From the NCBI GenBank assembly GCA_963675365.2, contig CAXXVA010000003.1:496001-560000 (forward strand): a stretch of 64,000 nucleotides of DNA, read 5' to 3'. The notes below the pieces were generated by a model. The model was not told the origin of the DNA. It did not search any database and saw nothing but the letters and a program-made list of their open reading frames with translations. Both the position numbers and the translations under genes were made by a program. Source of the stretch: CAXXOK01 sp963675365. Its GTDB lineage: Bacteria; Bacillota; Clostridia; Christensenellales; Aristaeellaceae. Shown one piece after another: positions 9,656 to 18,333 of this stretch (the first letter of the stretch is position 1; every line of letters begins with the position of its first letter).

Positions 9656-10378
9656 TCAGTCTTCGTCGTGCAGGCGCATTTCCTGCAAATATTTTTCCAG
9701 CTTGCGCTTGACGCGCTGGAGGGCGTTGTCGATGGATTTCACGTGCCTCCCCAGCTTATCGGCAATCTCCTGGTAGCTTTTGCCGTCCAGATAGGCTGAA
9801 AGCACGTTTTGCTCCAGCGAGCTTAGCACCGTGCCCACCTGGTCGCGGATGGAGAGGATATCCTCGCGCCCGATGATCAGCTCCTCGGGGTTTTGCGCGT
9901 GGCCTTCCACGATCACGTCCATGAGCGTACGGTCGCTCTCCTCGTCGTAAATGGGCTTGTTCAGGCTCACGTAGCTGTTGAGGGGGAGGTGCTTTTGGCG
10001 CGTCGCGGTTTTAATCGCGGTGATGATCTGGCGTGTAATGCACAGCTCCGCAAACGCGCGGAAGCTGGACAGGCGCTCCAGCTGATAATCTCGGATGGAT
10101 TTGAACAGCCCGATCATGCCTTCCTGTACGATGTCCTCGTGGTCTGCGCCGATCAGGAAATAGCTGCGGGCCTTGGAACGGACGAAGTTTTTATATTTAC
10201 TCAGCAAATACTCCAGCGCCACCCGGTCGCCCTTCTGCGCCATATCGACGATCTCCTCGTCGGTCTTGTTCCCAAAGCGCATGCGCAGTGTTTCATCCCA
10301 GCTGAGTTCCGGCTGTTCCTCGGGCGGGATGGGAACGGTGGCTTCTGTGGTTTGGGTTTCCCGGGGGTTCATGGTCAT
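9656..10378 (-). CDS. sigH: RNA polymerase sporulation/transition sigma factor SigH
   Basis: Sigma-70 family factor of 240 residues with sigma2 (DEEIVDMAQKGDRVALEYLL through DIVQEGMIGL), the QIITAIKTATRQKH stretch, and a sigma4 helix-turn-helix (SYQEIADKLGRHVKSIDNAL). In Bacillus and clostridia SigH drives entry into sporulation and stationary-phase genes. The neighbourhood rlmB-yacP-sigH is the conserved Firmicute order and supports the name. The N-terminal ~30 residues are Pro/Glu-rich and longer than in B. subtilis. An in-frame ATG two codons downstream (MNPRE) is an alternative start. Confidence 0.92.
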   Translation of the reverse strand: MTMNPRETQTTEATVPIPPEEQPELSWDETLRMRFGNKTDEEIVDMAQKGDRVALEYLLSKYKNFVRSKARSYFLIGADHEDIVQEGMIGLFKSIRDYQLERLSSFRAFAELCITRQIITAIKTATRQKHLPLNSYVSLNKPIYDEESDRTLMDVIVEGHAQNPEELIIGREDILSIRDQVGTVLSSLEQNVLSAYLDGKSYQEIADKLGRHVKSIDNALQRVKRKLEKYLQEMRLHDED

Positions 10379-10401
10379 GGTCTGCTTCCTGCCTTGTTCT
10401 G

Positions 10402-10911
10402 TTACTTCTGGCGGCGTATGGCTTCCAGCGCTTGCTTCTGCTCGTCGCTCAGGGCGCTGAAAAGCGGGGTTCTGTCGGCCGGCTGCCGGGTGACGTGCTT
10501 GGATCGCTGTCTGCTCTTTTCATCCGCGAGCTCCAGCCACAGTTCGCGGGATGAAAGGCGCGTGGCGCCCCGCCCCAGGATCATGGTTTGCTCCAGGTGG
10601 TCGCTGGTGGCTACGCGCACTTCCCGCCAGGAAGGCGTCTTCCCGCAGGCTTTCTCGATGTACTGGTCCGCGGTTTGGCCGTGTTTGGTATAAATGACGG
10701 TCAGCATGTGCCGGTGCTCGATGCTGGTGGTCGGGCGGCTGCCCTGATGGCCGTCAAAGACCAAAACCACGTCCTGGGCTGTATAACCCGCGTAATCTTC
10801 CAGCAGTTCCGAAAGCCTGTCGCGCGCCTGGTCGATGGGCATCGGGTCTTTCTCCAGGGCCTTCCAGGCCCCGATTACGTTATAGCCGTCAACAAAGAGC
10901 AGAGGGTTCAT
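10402..10911 (-). CDS. NYN domain-containing protein (YacP/Rae1-type endoribonuclease)
   Basis: PIN-like NYN nuclease of 169 residues. The N-terminal LLFVDGYNVIGAW places the first acidic residue, VVLVFDGH the second, and TADQYIEKA the third, as expected for the metal site. In B. subtilis the homologue Rae1 cleaves mRNA in the ribosomal A site. It lies 3 bp after rlmB and 23 bp before sigH, the conserved arrangement. The C-terminal tail is Arg/Lys-rich. Confidence 0.88.
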   Translation of the reverse strand: MNPLLFVDGYNVIGAWKALEKDPMPIDQARDRLSELLEDYAGYTAQDVVLVFDGHQGSRPTTSIEHRHMLTVIYTKHGQTADQYIEKACGKTPSWREVRVATSDHLEQTMILGRGATRLSSRELWLELADEKSRQRSKHVTRQPADRTPLFSALSDEQKQALEAIRRQK

Positions 10912-10914
10912 CGA

Positions 10915-12195
10915 TCAGCGTGAACGCAGCACGGCGTAGAGCAGGATGCCCGCCGCGACGGACGCGTTCAGGCTGCCGATTTGGCCGCGCATAGGCAGGG
11001 CGACGGTCTTGTCGCACTTTTCAAGCACCAGGCGGCTGACGCCTTCGCCCTCCGCGCCGATCACGATCACCGCGCCGCCGGAGTAATCCACCGACAGGTA
11101 ATCCTCGCCGCTCATATCGGCGGCGTATGCCCAGACGCCCTGTTTTTTCAGCATTTCAATCGTTGTAACGAGGTTGACGACCCGCGCGACCATGATGTGC
11201 TCGATCGCACCCGCGCTGGCTTTGACCGCGGCTGGGGTCAGGCCCACAGCCCGGCGCTCCTGCACGATCACGCCGTGCGCTCCCGCGCATTCGGCGGTGC
11301 GGATGACCGCGCCCAGGTTATGGGGATCGGTAACGCCGTCCAGCATCACCAGAAATGGATGCTCGTTTTTGGATTTAGCCAGAGCCAGCATTTCACCGAC
11401 GCTGTGGTATTTGTATGCGGAGGCGAAGGCAAGCATACCCTGATGGTGCGGGGTGATGGCGTCCAGACGGACGCGGTCCACCTCCTGCACGGGCACGCGC
11501 TGTTCCCTTGCCATGGCGACGATCTCTTTGGCCGAGCCGCTTAATTCGCCTTTGGCGACCATCAGCTTTTCAATGTCGCGTCCGCTTTTCAGCGCTTCGC
11601 GAATCGGGTTGCGGCCGCTTAAGAGGTTTTCGTTCACGGATTCTTCCGCGACGGGTTGGGGACGATACGGTGCGGGCGCAAACCGTTTGACTGCCGGCCT
11701 TTGTTCGCGCCGCTGCTCGGCGTAGGGTTTCGGCGTGATGTGATCGCCGCGCGTGCGGCTGCTTTGTCCGGCACCGGTCATAAACCGGGGTTCGCTTGAA
11801 TTTGACGGTTTTCCGTAGCTGCGCTTCGCGGGCGCGCTATCGGTGGTTTTGCCGTAACTCCGTTTTGCGGGTGCGCTGCCGTCCGTCGGTTTGCGCGTAT
11901 AGGAACGGCTCTCTCCAGCTGCGGGCTTGCCGTAGGGTTTTCTCGCGGGTGCGCCGTCGGCCGGCTTGCCGTAGCTGCGTTTGCCGGGGGCGGCTCCGTC
12001 CGCCGGTTTACGCGAGTAGGAGCGGGCTTCGCCGCTTGCTGGTTTATTGCTCGTTTTCCGGGCGGGCGCGCCGCTTCTTTTTTTACGCGCCCCCGTGTAC
12101 TGGGTGCCTTCGTCGTCAAATCCGCCGCGCTGCTCGGCGCTGCGGCGTTTCTGGTCGCGCGTTTTATTGTCGCTGACCTTGGAATAATATGCCAT
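10915..12195 (-). CDS. rlmB: 23S rRNA (guanosine-2'-O-)-methyltransferase RlmB with long repetitive N-terminal extension
   Basis: SPOUT-class enzyme that 2'-O-methylates G2251 (E. coli numbering) in the 23S peptidyl-transferase centre. The substrate-binding domain starts near residue 188 (LLSGRNPIREAL). The trefoil-knot catalytic domain carries LDGVTDPHNLGAVIRTAE, IVIGAEGEG and the final MRGQIGSLNASVAAGI. Residues 1-185 are an extra basic, low-complexity region. Residues 43-131 hold about six imperfect copies of an RSYGKPADGAPA-like unit. At 426 residues it is far longer than the ~250 of E. coli RlmB. Second gene of the thyX-rlmB-yacP-sigH run. Confidence 0.92.
   Translation of the reverse strand: MAYYSKVSDNKTRDQKRRSAEQRGGFDDEGTQYTGARKKRSGAPARKTSNKPASGEARSYSRKPADGAAPGKRSYGKPADGAPARKPYGKPAAGESRSYTRKPTDGSAPAKRSYGKTTDSAPAKRSYGKPSNSSEPRFMTGAGQSSRTRGDHITPKPYAEQRREQRPAVKRFAPAPYRPQPVAEESVNENLLSGRNPIREALKSGRDIEKLMVAKGELSGSAKEIVAMAREQRVPVQEVDRVRLDAITPHHQGMLAFASAYKYHSVGEMLALAKSKNEHPFLVMLDGVTDPHNLGAVIRTAECAGAHGVIVQERRAVGLTPAAVKASAGAIEHIMVARVVNLVTTIEMLKKQGVWAYAADMSGEDYLSVDYSGGAVIVIGAEGEGVSRLVLEKCDKTVALPMRGQIGSLNASVAAGILLYAVLRSR
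11803..12069 (-). repeat. In-frame degenerate tandem repeats in the rlmB N-terminal region
   Basis: About 36-nt units encode RSYGKPADGAPA-type peptides rich in Lys, Arg, Tyr, Gly, Pro and Ala. They vary in sequence but keep the frame, giving a positively charged disordered tail likely to contact rRNA. Confidence 0.75.
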
Positions 12196-12221
12196 AAGGT
12201 TCCTTCCTTGCTTTGAAAAGC

Positions 12222-12956
12222 TTATACGTTAGATTGTTCGTGCGCCGCGAGGAACGCTTCGCGTTCCATGCGGACTTCGTTCATCTGCCCGCAGGATTTT
12301 TCCCCTTCGGGACACGCGCCGCGCAGGCAGCCGGGGCCTGCGTCCGCGAAAAGTTCCGGGGTTTCCATGTAGCAGAGGGCAAACATGGTTTCCGCCATCT
12401 GGCGGATCTCCCACTGGGCGCGCCTGCACATGCGAAGCGCGAAGAAATGCTTGAGCTCGCGTACGTTCATGGTCATCAAAAGCCTGGTTTCACAGGCGTT
12501 GGGAAGCACAAAGCGGGCGTCTTCGTTGGTGCCGAGCCTTTTTTGCCAGTCCTGATACCAGGAAAGCATCTGGTCCATCTGTTCGGCGTATTCCTGTACG
12601 GCTTGCTCGCCCAGCGCCTCCACGGCGGGCGGCACAATATAGCCGAAGCCTTTTTCGTAGCTGACGTAGCGCTGGCTCTGCACGCTGAAACTCGCGATGC
12701 GGTGGCGTGTGAGCTGCGCCAGCAGTGACCGGCTGACCCCTTCGATCAAAAAGGTGAAGGAGATGTGTTCCATCACGCTTAAATGGCCCATTTGGAGCAC
12801 CTTTTTAATAAAGGCACGCTGATCGTTTTGTTCGATCCGCGTCAGCAGCGTGTCCAGATCTCCGCCCGCGTAACAAAGCTTGGCGGCCAACGCCATCAGC
12901 GCTTCCCCGTCTACGGTGTGACGAACCAGTTCTACCCTTTGCGTTACTTGCGGCAC
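12222..12956 (-). CDS. thyX: FAD-dependent thymidylate synthase ThyX
   Basis: Makes dTMP from dUMP with methylene-THF and a reduced flavin. The ThyX motif RHRIASFSVQSQRY is intact (RHRx7S). The chosen start is GTG at 12956, preceded by GAGGAG seven bases upstream; a longer reading to 13046 would include the leader hairpin and lacks a ribosome site. The protein is 244 residues, normal for the family. First gene of the sigH-containing run, with its own promoter near 13037-13065. Confidence 0.92.
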   Translation of the reverse strand: MPQVTQRVELVRHTVDGEALMALAAKLCYAGGDLDTLLTRIEQNDQRAFIKKVLQMGHLSVMEHISFTFLIEGVSRSLLAQLTRHRIASFSVQSQRYVSYEKGFGYIVPPAVEALGEQAVQEYAEQMDQMLSWYQDWQKRLGTNEDARFVLPNACETRLLMTMNVRELKHFFALRMCRRAQWEIRQMAETMFALCYMETPELFADAGPGCLRGACPEGEKSCGQMNEVRMEREAFLAAHEQSNV

Positions 12957-13036
12957 GGCAGTTCTCCTCTGGTGGGATTGGGTGCGTTTCGCACCGGCCC
13001 GTTCAGCCGCTTGCATGCTATTTGCACCCAGTCTCC

Positions 13037-13065
13037 ATGATATCATGAACCCATGCCATATTCAA
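13037..13065 (-). promoter_or_regulatory. Sigma-A promoter of thyX operon
   Basis: On the minus strand TTGAAT, 17 bp, TATCAT. The roughly 75-nt leader contains a perfect GGTGCG/CGCACC hairpin (12981-12995) of unknown role. Confidence 0.6.
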
Positions 13066-13107
13066 GCTGAATGCGCTTGCATGACGTAAAATCAGCGTCC
13101 GTAAAGA

Positions 13108-13136
13108 TTGACGCTGAAAGGGTTCCGTGGTATGAT
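13108..13136 (+). promoter_or_regulatory. Promoter of tRNA-Leu
   Basis: TTGACG, 17 bp, TATGAT, ending 10 bp before the mature tRNA 5' end. Confidence 0.75.
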
Positions 13137-13146
13137 TTCTCTGCGT

Positions 13147-13230
13147 GTGGGCATGGTGGAATGGCAGACACAAAGGACTTAAAATCCTTCGCTTAACAGC
13201 ATGGGGGTTCAAGTCCCCCTGCCCGCACCA
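13147..13230 (+). tRNA. tRNA-Leu (anticodon UAA)
   Basis: The 84-nt cloverleaf has a GTGGGCA/TGCCCGC acceptor stem with one G-T pair, a GGACT/AATCC-flanked loop with anticodon TAA, a variable arm typical of class II tRNA, a GGTTCAAGTCC T-arm, and an encoded CCA end. Confidence 0.95.
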
Positions 13231-13231
13231 G

Positions 13232-13275
13232 ACGTCGCCGCGGACTTCGCTAAGTTCGCGGCGACGTTTCTTTTT
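13232..13275 (+). terminator. tRNA-Leu terminator hairpin (shared with tRNA-Trp locus)
   Basis: A 16-bp stem (ACGTCGCCGCGGACTT with its complement, one G-T pair) and loop CGCT, followed by a T-rich run. A near-identical hairpin follows tRNA-Trp at 48705-48744. Confidence 0.8.
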
Positions 13276-13653
13276 CAAAGAAACGCCATCTCTCACCCCG
13301 CTTCGTCGCGGCTCTTTTCGCTTCAAAGCAGGCTTTGAAGTTGGTAAACGGGGTACGATGAACGAAATAGCCCGCGCTTTTAGTGAAATTTCGGGCGCGG
13401 ACAGGGTAATTGTGAAGGTGGATAAACCCGCCACAGAACATGCGCAGGGTAGGCAGGGGTTAATAGACTTAGAGAACCTTTGATTTAAGCATTAATCATC
13501 AGAGTAATCTTCACAAACATAAATATATGTGTGGGCTAGTTGGGGTAGACTTATTTGTAGGAAATCAGGGCGAGAAAATCGTAGTTAACCAATTCGCTCG
13601 CACACCGCACACCCGCCTTGTGGCAGCGTTGTTTTACGAACAACGTCAATGGG
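13276..13653. other. Intergenic stretch with no supported gene
   Basis: Lies between the tRNA-Leu terminator and the 3' end of the GGDEF gene. A short frame beginning at an ATG near 13358 encodes about 40 residues but lacks a convincing ribosome site and a recognisable domain. No RNA gene or repeat was recognised. Confidence 0.5.
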
Positions 13654-15219
13654 TTATTGCTGTGTTGCCATGGCGCTTGTTTCCGAACAAAGCACTGAGC
13701 AGTTACGTGACGTTCGCTTTGCCTGATATAAGGCTGTGTCGGCGCGTTTGAGGATGTCATCAAACGAAAGGTTTGCATCCTTGTTATCCGCGATACCTGT
13801 ACTGATTGTGTACCGGATAATTTGCTGGTTGAATTCTATCCTGGCGGACGCGGCGGCTGTCCGGATCCTTTCGGCGATCGGCAGCGTCGTTTCCTTGGAA
13901 ATGCTGGGGACGACGATCACAAACTCGTCCCCGCCGAGCCTTCCCGCAATGTCTTCCGTGCGTATAATGCCGTTGACGATGCCCGTGAAATTCCTCAGTA
14001 CCGAGTCACCCGCAGCATGGCCGAATGTATCGTTAATCTGTTTGAAATTATCGATATCAATCATCATCACGGAAAAACGCTGTAGATTGCAGTTGGTCAG
14101 GTATTTCTGCAGAGCTTTTTGGAATCCGAATTTGTTGAACATGCGCGTCAGGTAATCTTTTTCCGCTTTTTCCTTCAGGTTACGCTCGAACAACTTTTGT
14201 ACGGTCACATTATTGATGATCATCACGGAGCCGATATATTTATGCTTGTTTTGAAACAGCGGATAATAAAACAAAGATATGTAAGCGTCTTTATCATCAA
14301 CCTGGAGATGGATTTCGGTTTTCTGCTCGTCCATTTGCCCGACGTAATCGTTGATGTACGGATAGCGGAAGTTGAACTCCTTCAGCGTTTTGCCAAGCGG
14401 GCTATCCACCTGAAAATACTCCCGCAGCGTGTTGAGCGCGTGGGAGTTGATATCCAGCACCGTACCGCTGTCGTCCAGAACGAGGATCCCCTGATTGATG
14501 ACCTCGAATACCTTGTCGTGGGCGATTGGCGACAGGCTGAGCGTGCGGTGCTTGAAAACGGAAAAGAACATCACAATCGCGGCGGGCGCGTAAAGCGCAG
14601 AGATATGGATGTAGATGCCGGCCGGTTCCAAAACCGCGGTTTTGATCCATGCGGCGGCAAAGGTATATACAAAACTGAAAACAATTGCGTAAACCTGTTT
14701 TCGAAATCCGGGAGATACTTTACGCACATAGACCAGCAGCAGTACAATCGCGATAAGCGGCAGCGAGAAATTGTACGCCACCAGGATTGACCCGAGCGTC
14801 GTGGAATGCACGACCAGAGACTGCCCGTAAATCCCGGAAGCTTCCAGCGTGTAGCCCGAGCGCATCAGGTTATGCAGTTCGTTGGTAAAAATCAGCATCA
14901 CCGACAGCAGTTCCGGAACCGCCGCAATAGCCACGTATTTGACCCATCTGTTTTGGCGGGTGTAGATCACGGCAAAGAACAGCGTTCCCGTCGGCAATCC
15001 GAAAGCGCCGATTTGCTGCACGTTCCGCCAAAAGATTTTATCCTGTAGCGTATGTGCGTACATTTCGAAAAACGAACCTAAATTCCAGACAATCGCAGCG
15101 AGTATGATCAGAAAAAACTGGAACGCGCCCGGAGCTTTGCGGTGACCGTAGGCATAATTGGCAAGGTAGAGAAAGATCAGGGAAGATAGCACCAATGAAA
15201 AACTTTGAATAAACTGCAT
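13654..15219 (-). CDS. Membrane diguanylate cyclase: 7TM sensor, PAS, GGDEF
   Basis: Makes cyclic di-GMP from two GTP. Residues 1-220 form about seven membrane helices resembling the N-terminal 7TM region of some histidine kinases. A PAS domain follows at about 228-345 (VINQGILVLDDSGTVLDIN). The GGDEF domain (about 355-510) has an intact GRLGGDEF signature and KQINDTFGHAAGD. ATG 15219 is preferred because GAGGTG lies 9 nt upstream; the frame extends further but only through the promoter region. No EAL or HD-GYP partner is in the window. Transcribed alone. Confidence 0.9.
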   Translation of the reverse strand: MQFIQSFSLVLSSLIFLYLANYAYGHRKAPGAFQFFLIILAAIVWNLGSFFEMYAHTLQDKIFWRNVQQIGAFGLPTGTLFFAVIYTRQNRWVKYVAIAAVPELLSVMLIFTNELHNLMRSGYTLEASGIYGQSLVVHSTTLGSILVAYNFSLPLIAIVLLLVYVRKVSPGFRKQVYAIVFSFVYTFAAAWIKTAVLEPAGIYIHISALYAPAAIVMFFSVFKHRTLSLSPIAHDKVFEVINQGILVLDDSGTVLDINSHALNTLREYFQVDSPLGKTLKEFNFRYPYINDYVGQMDEQKTEIHLQVDDKDAYISLFYYPLFQNKHKYIGSVMIINNVTVQKLFERNLKEKAEKDYLTRMFNKFGFQKALQKYLTNCNLQRFSVMMIDIDNFKQINDTFGHAAGDSVLRNFTGIVNGIIRTEDIAGRLGGDEFVIVVPSISKETTLPIAERIRTAAASARIEFNQQIIRYTISTGIADNKDANLSFDDILKRADTALYQAKRTSRNCSVLCSETSAMATQQ

Positions 15220-15247
15220 GCGGTGTTTCACCTCATAAGGAGATTCT

Positions 15248-15263
15248 ACTGTATACAGTATAC
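15248..15263. promoter_or_regulatory. GTATAC palindrome upstream of the GGDEF gene
   Basis: ACTGTATACAGT is a perfect 12-bp palindrome and overlaps a second GTATAC (15258-15263), about 30-45 bp before the start codon. It resembles the TTGTATACAA element near the GntR gene. Operator role is inferred. Confidence 0.4.
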
Positions 15264-15468
15264 AACATACGTCCGGGTTTGACGATGGTTGATTTGTTGC
15301 AAATATAGCCAGGAAACGGGCGAAAGCATGCAAAACCTATGAGTTCATCAGCACGAAGCCGTATATGATCTCCCGCAATTTGGAAGACTTCGAGCGCAAA
15401 TTGCAGCTTGCTGTTTCGCTAAGGCAAGTCGGTGTTGAATACCAGGTATCAGCACAGGCGCTGTGTAT

Positions 15469-16066
15469 TTACAAAGCGCTCAGCTCGTTGATCATTCCGT
15501 TAAAAAACTTCCGGATCAACTTTTTGTCGTCTTCCGTTCCGTACAGGCTGCTGGACAGGATGCAGGTCCCCCGATACGAACAAACAGTCAGATGAAAGTA
15601 CGGCGCGTGCTTGATCGCCGTGCTGATCAGCGCGTTTTGGGCGGTGTGCGAACCCAAGCGCAGCTGCTGATCATCCACAACGCCGATATTGGTGTAGGAT
15701 ATAATGGGGATGGGGGAAGCCTTGTAAAAAATCCTCCGCACCAGGGCATACGGAAGCGTATGATACATGATGTGAAACAGCATTGGCGCTTTCAGGCACG
15801 CGGTGCTGTTTTTTTGCGCCTGCATCTGGCGGACGACCTTGCGGAGGGTATCGTCGAATGTTTCATCCTTATTCGTTGTTATGCTGCACCAATAGTTACC
15901 GGTCAGATTGCAAAGGCCAAACCGCTGGCTCGGCCGGCCGAATTTCCGCAGATCCACAGGGACGGAGATTGTAATCCTGCCATGGCCCGTTGCGTGGTTG
16001 CTGCACCTGTTCGTAGAAATACAGCATGCTGTCAAAGGGGCAGACCTGAAGGGCTTTGCTGGACAT
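15469..16066 (-). pseudogene. Condensation/acyltransferase-like protein, internal deletion with frame change
   Basis: The downstream part (VPVDLRKFGRPSQRFGLCNLTGNY through FFNGMINEL) resembles the C-terminal half of condensation-domain or alcohol-acetyltransferase proteins. A short N-terminal piece (MSSKALQVCPFDSMLYFYEQ) starts at 16066 in another frame and looks like the usual first strand and helix of the same family. The two parts meet near 15975-16000. The middle of about 200 residues, including the HHxxxDG active site, is absent. The remnant begins 15 nt after the sdaAA stop. It is almost certainly non-functional as an acyltransferase. Confidence 0.6.
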
Positions 16067-16080
16067 TTTTATACGTCTTC

Positions 16081-16944
16081 TTATATTTCAGGAATAGCGC
16101 TAGCGGATGACCACCGGCCGCAAGCTGCGCAGCCGCCTTCGCCGGTTTCGCGAAGCGAGGCGGGGAGGGAGTTTCCGACATCCTTCATGGCGAGGATGAG
16201 GCAGTCGGCGTCCAGCGGGCAAACCAGGCCCGATAGCGCCATCTGTGCGGCGTTGAGGGCAAGGGCGGCTCCGGCGGAGTTGCGGTACACGCAGGGGATT
16301 TCCACCAGTCCGTCCACGGGATCGCAGGCGAGGCCCATGGAGTTCATCAGCACGAACCCGCAGGAGCTGATGGCCTGTTCGTCCGTGCCGCCCATTAACT
16401 GCACAAAGGCTGCGGCGGCCATGGCTGCGGCGGAGCCGCACTCGGCCTGGCATCCGCCCTCGGCGCCGCTGACGGTGGCCTGTACGGCGATCACGCGGCC
16501 GATGGCCGCCGCCGTGAACATGGCGTCCATAAGGGCTTCATCGGACAGGGAAAAGGTTTCCTGTGCGGCGATGAGCACGCCGGGGAGTATCCCGCAGCTT
16601 CCCGCCGTAGGCGCGGCGACGATCTTGCCCATGCAGGCGTTGTCTTCGGCGATCGCCAGCGCGTAGGCGCTCGCCTTGGCCGCGATGCCGTACACGTTTG
16701 CGCCGGCCGCGGCATGCAGCTTGGCGGCGTTGCCGCCAACCCGGCCGGAGACCGAGCGAAGATCAGGGTTCAGGCCCTCGCGCAGGCTTTCTTTCATGAC
16801 GGCGAGCCGATCACGCATGGTTTGGCGCACGTCCGTTTCGCTTGCCTGCGCTTCCTTTGCCTGCCATGCGGCGGCGGCTTTGGCAATCGAACCGTGTTGT
16901 TTGGCTGTATCCAAAAGCGATGCAATGGTATCCATCGAAATCAT
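16081..16944 (-). CDS. sdaAA: L-serine dehydratase, Fe-S dependent, alpha subunit
   Basis: Catalytic subunit that deaminates L-serine to pyruvate and ammonia using an oxygen-sensitive 4Fe-4S cluster. Cys residues of the cluster lie in the conserved APTAGSCGILPG stretch and near the C terminus (CPLDADC and GGCAACGR). At 287 residues it matches the split clostridial enzyme. The start overlaps the beta-subunit stop by 4 nt (ATGA), so the two are coupled. Confidence 0.95.
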   Translation of the reverse strand: MISMDTIASLLDTAKQHGSIAKAAAAWQAKEAQASETDVRQTMRDRLAVMKESLREGLNPDLRSVSGRVGGNAAKLHAAAGANVYGIAAKASAYALAIAEDNACMGKIVAAPTAGSCGILPGVLIAAQETFSLSDEALMDAMFTAAAIGRVIAVQATVSGAEGGCQAECGSAAAMAAAAFVQLMGGTDEQAISSCGFVLMNSMGLACDPVDGLVEIPCVYRNSAGAALALNAAQMALSGLVCPLDADCLILAMKDVGNSLPASLRETGEGGCAACGRWSSASAIPEI

Positions 16945-17621
16945 CCTTGCCCGTGGCCGTGCGTAAAGGCGAGGTAGGCCACGCTGTATACGTTATCAAG
17001 CTTTGTCAGCGAATCGGCAAGCGCCTTGTCCGCCTCGCCGTCGATCTCCAGCGCTACCATGGCGTCGCCGCCCGCCGCGGTGCGGGAAACGAGCATGGCC
17101 GCGATGTTGATCTGCGCGGCGGCGATCTGCCGCGTGATGGTGGCGATCATGCCGTATTTATCCAGATAATGGATCACGAAGGTGTTGACATGACCGGTGA
17201 TGCGCGTTTCATGCCCGTCCACCGCCTGAATGCGGATTTCCCCGCCGCCGATGGACGTCGCCCGCAGGTTGACGCTGCGGCCCGTATCGTCGCTCACGTC
17301 GATGAGCACGGTGTTGGGGTGTGCGCCTTTCACGGCCACGCTGTAAAAATCCACCTGAAACCCCGCCGCGTCCGCGATGGCCCGGCTGTCCTTCAGCCGG
17401 GGATCGTCGATCTCCATGCCGAGCATCCCGCCGATCAGCGCTTTATCGGTGCCGTGGCCTTGATAGGTTTTCTGAAACGAGCCGCATAGGCCGACGCGGG
17501 CTTTTACCGGTTCTGCGCCCAGCAGCATACGCGCGGCTTTGCCGATGCGCGCCGCGCCCGCCGTGTGCGACGAACTCGGGCCGATCATCACCGGCCCGAT
17601 AATATCAAATAGATCAGGCAT
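16941..17621 (-). CDS. sdaAB: L-serine dehydratase, Fe-S dependent, beta subunit
   Basis: Regulatory and structural partner of the alpha subunit, 226 residues. The N terminus MPDLFDIIGPVMIGPSSSHT carries the SSSHTAG motif common to these subunits. A C-terminal ACT domain (about residues 148-222) probably binds serine. Start ATG 17621 is chosen because GGGAGGGT lies just upstream; longer readings have no ribosome site. Divergent from the cyclo-ligase gene. Confidence 0.94.
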   Translation of the reverse strand: MPDLFDIIGPVMIGPSSSHTAGAARIGKAARMLLGAEPVKARVGLCGSFQKTYQGHGTDKALIGGMLGMEIDDPRLKDSRAIADAAGFQVDFYSVAVKGAHPNTVLIDVSDDTGRSVNLRATSIGGGEIRIQAVDGHETRITGHVNTFVIHYLDKYGMIATITRQIAAAQINIAAMLVSRTAAGGDAMVALEIDGEADKALADSLTKLDNVYSVAYLAFTHGHGQG

Positions 17622-17735
17622 AAAAACCCTCCCTGCTATACGCAATATATACCAACGCCGCCGCATTATCAAGATGCTCGCCGGGAATTGCAGAAATATG
17701 GTACTATAAGAGAAAATAGGCGGAGGGGAATGCGG

Positions 17736-18311
17736 ATGGACAAGCGGACGCAGGAAGAAAAACAAGCGCTGCGCAAAACCCTGCGGGCGCTGACGGACGC
17801 CCTTTCCGAAGAGTATATCGCGCGTTCCGACCGCGCGATTGAAAAAAACGTGCTGACGCTGAACACGTGGAAGCAGGCTAAAACCGTATTCATCTACATC
17901 AGCGTCGGCCGGGAGCCGGACACGCACGACCTGCTGCAGGCCGCGCTCTCCGAGGGCAAGACCCTCGCCGTGCCGCTGACCCATGCAGATGGCGTGATGG
18001 ACGCGCATGTGATTACAACGTTTGACGATTTGCGGCCGGGGCGGCTAAATATCCCCGAGCCCGGCGCCGATGCTCCAATATTAGAACCGGATCAAATCGA
18101 CCTGATCATCGTTCCCTGTATTGCCGCCGACCGGCAGGGCCTTCGCCTCGGCCACGGCGGGGGATACTACGACCGCTATCTTGTAATGGTGAAGTGTCCC
18201 ACGGTGTGCCTATGCCGGGAAAAGCTGATACAAAAAACGTTGCCCCATGACGCGTACGATATCCCTGTCGATATCGTTGTCACGGAGCAGGCGTTGATGG
18301 AAAACCGCTGA
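17736..18311 (+). CDS. 5-formyltetrahydrofolate cyclo-ligase
   Basis: Converts 5-formyl-THF to 5,10-methenyl-THF with ATP, recycling folate. The family motif LGHGGGYYDRYL is intact, and the N-terminal basic helix KQALRKTLRAL fits. Start ATG 17736 is preferred over 17730 because GGAGGGG lies 7 nt before it. The 191-residue length is normal. A T-tailed hairpin follows immediately. Confidence 0.93.
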   Translation: MDKRTQEEKQALRKTLRALTDALSEEYIARSDRAIEKNVLTLNTWKQAKTVFIYISVGREPDTHDLLQAALSEGKTLAVPLTHADGVMDAHVITTFDDLRPGRLNIPEPGADAPILEPDQIDLIIVPCIAADRQGLRLGHGGGYYDRYLVMVKCPTVCLCREKLIQKTLPHDAYDIPVDIVVTEQALMENR

Positions 18312-18333
18312 GGATCGGCGGTTTTTATTTTTT
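18302..18333. terminator. Bidirectional terminator between cyclo-ligase and CoA-disulfide reductase
   Basis: AAACCGC pairs with GCGGTTT. T runs lie on both sides in the respective directions. The plus-strand stem overlaps the end of the coding region. Confidence 0.75.

Noticed and set aside
12981..12995. Short perfect hairpin in the thyX leader as a riboswitch
   Set aside because: Only six base pairs with a three-base loop and no known aptamer core; recorded as a leader hairpin only.
13145..13483. Open frame running through tRNA-Leu and its terminator
   Set aside because: It translates a structural RNA and its hairpin; the later internal ATG lacks a ribosome site and gives about 40 residues with no recognised domain.
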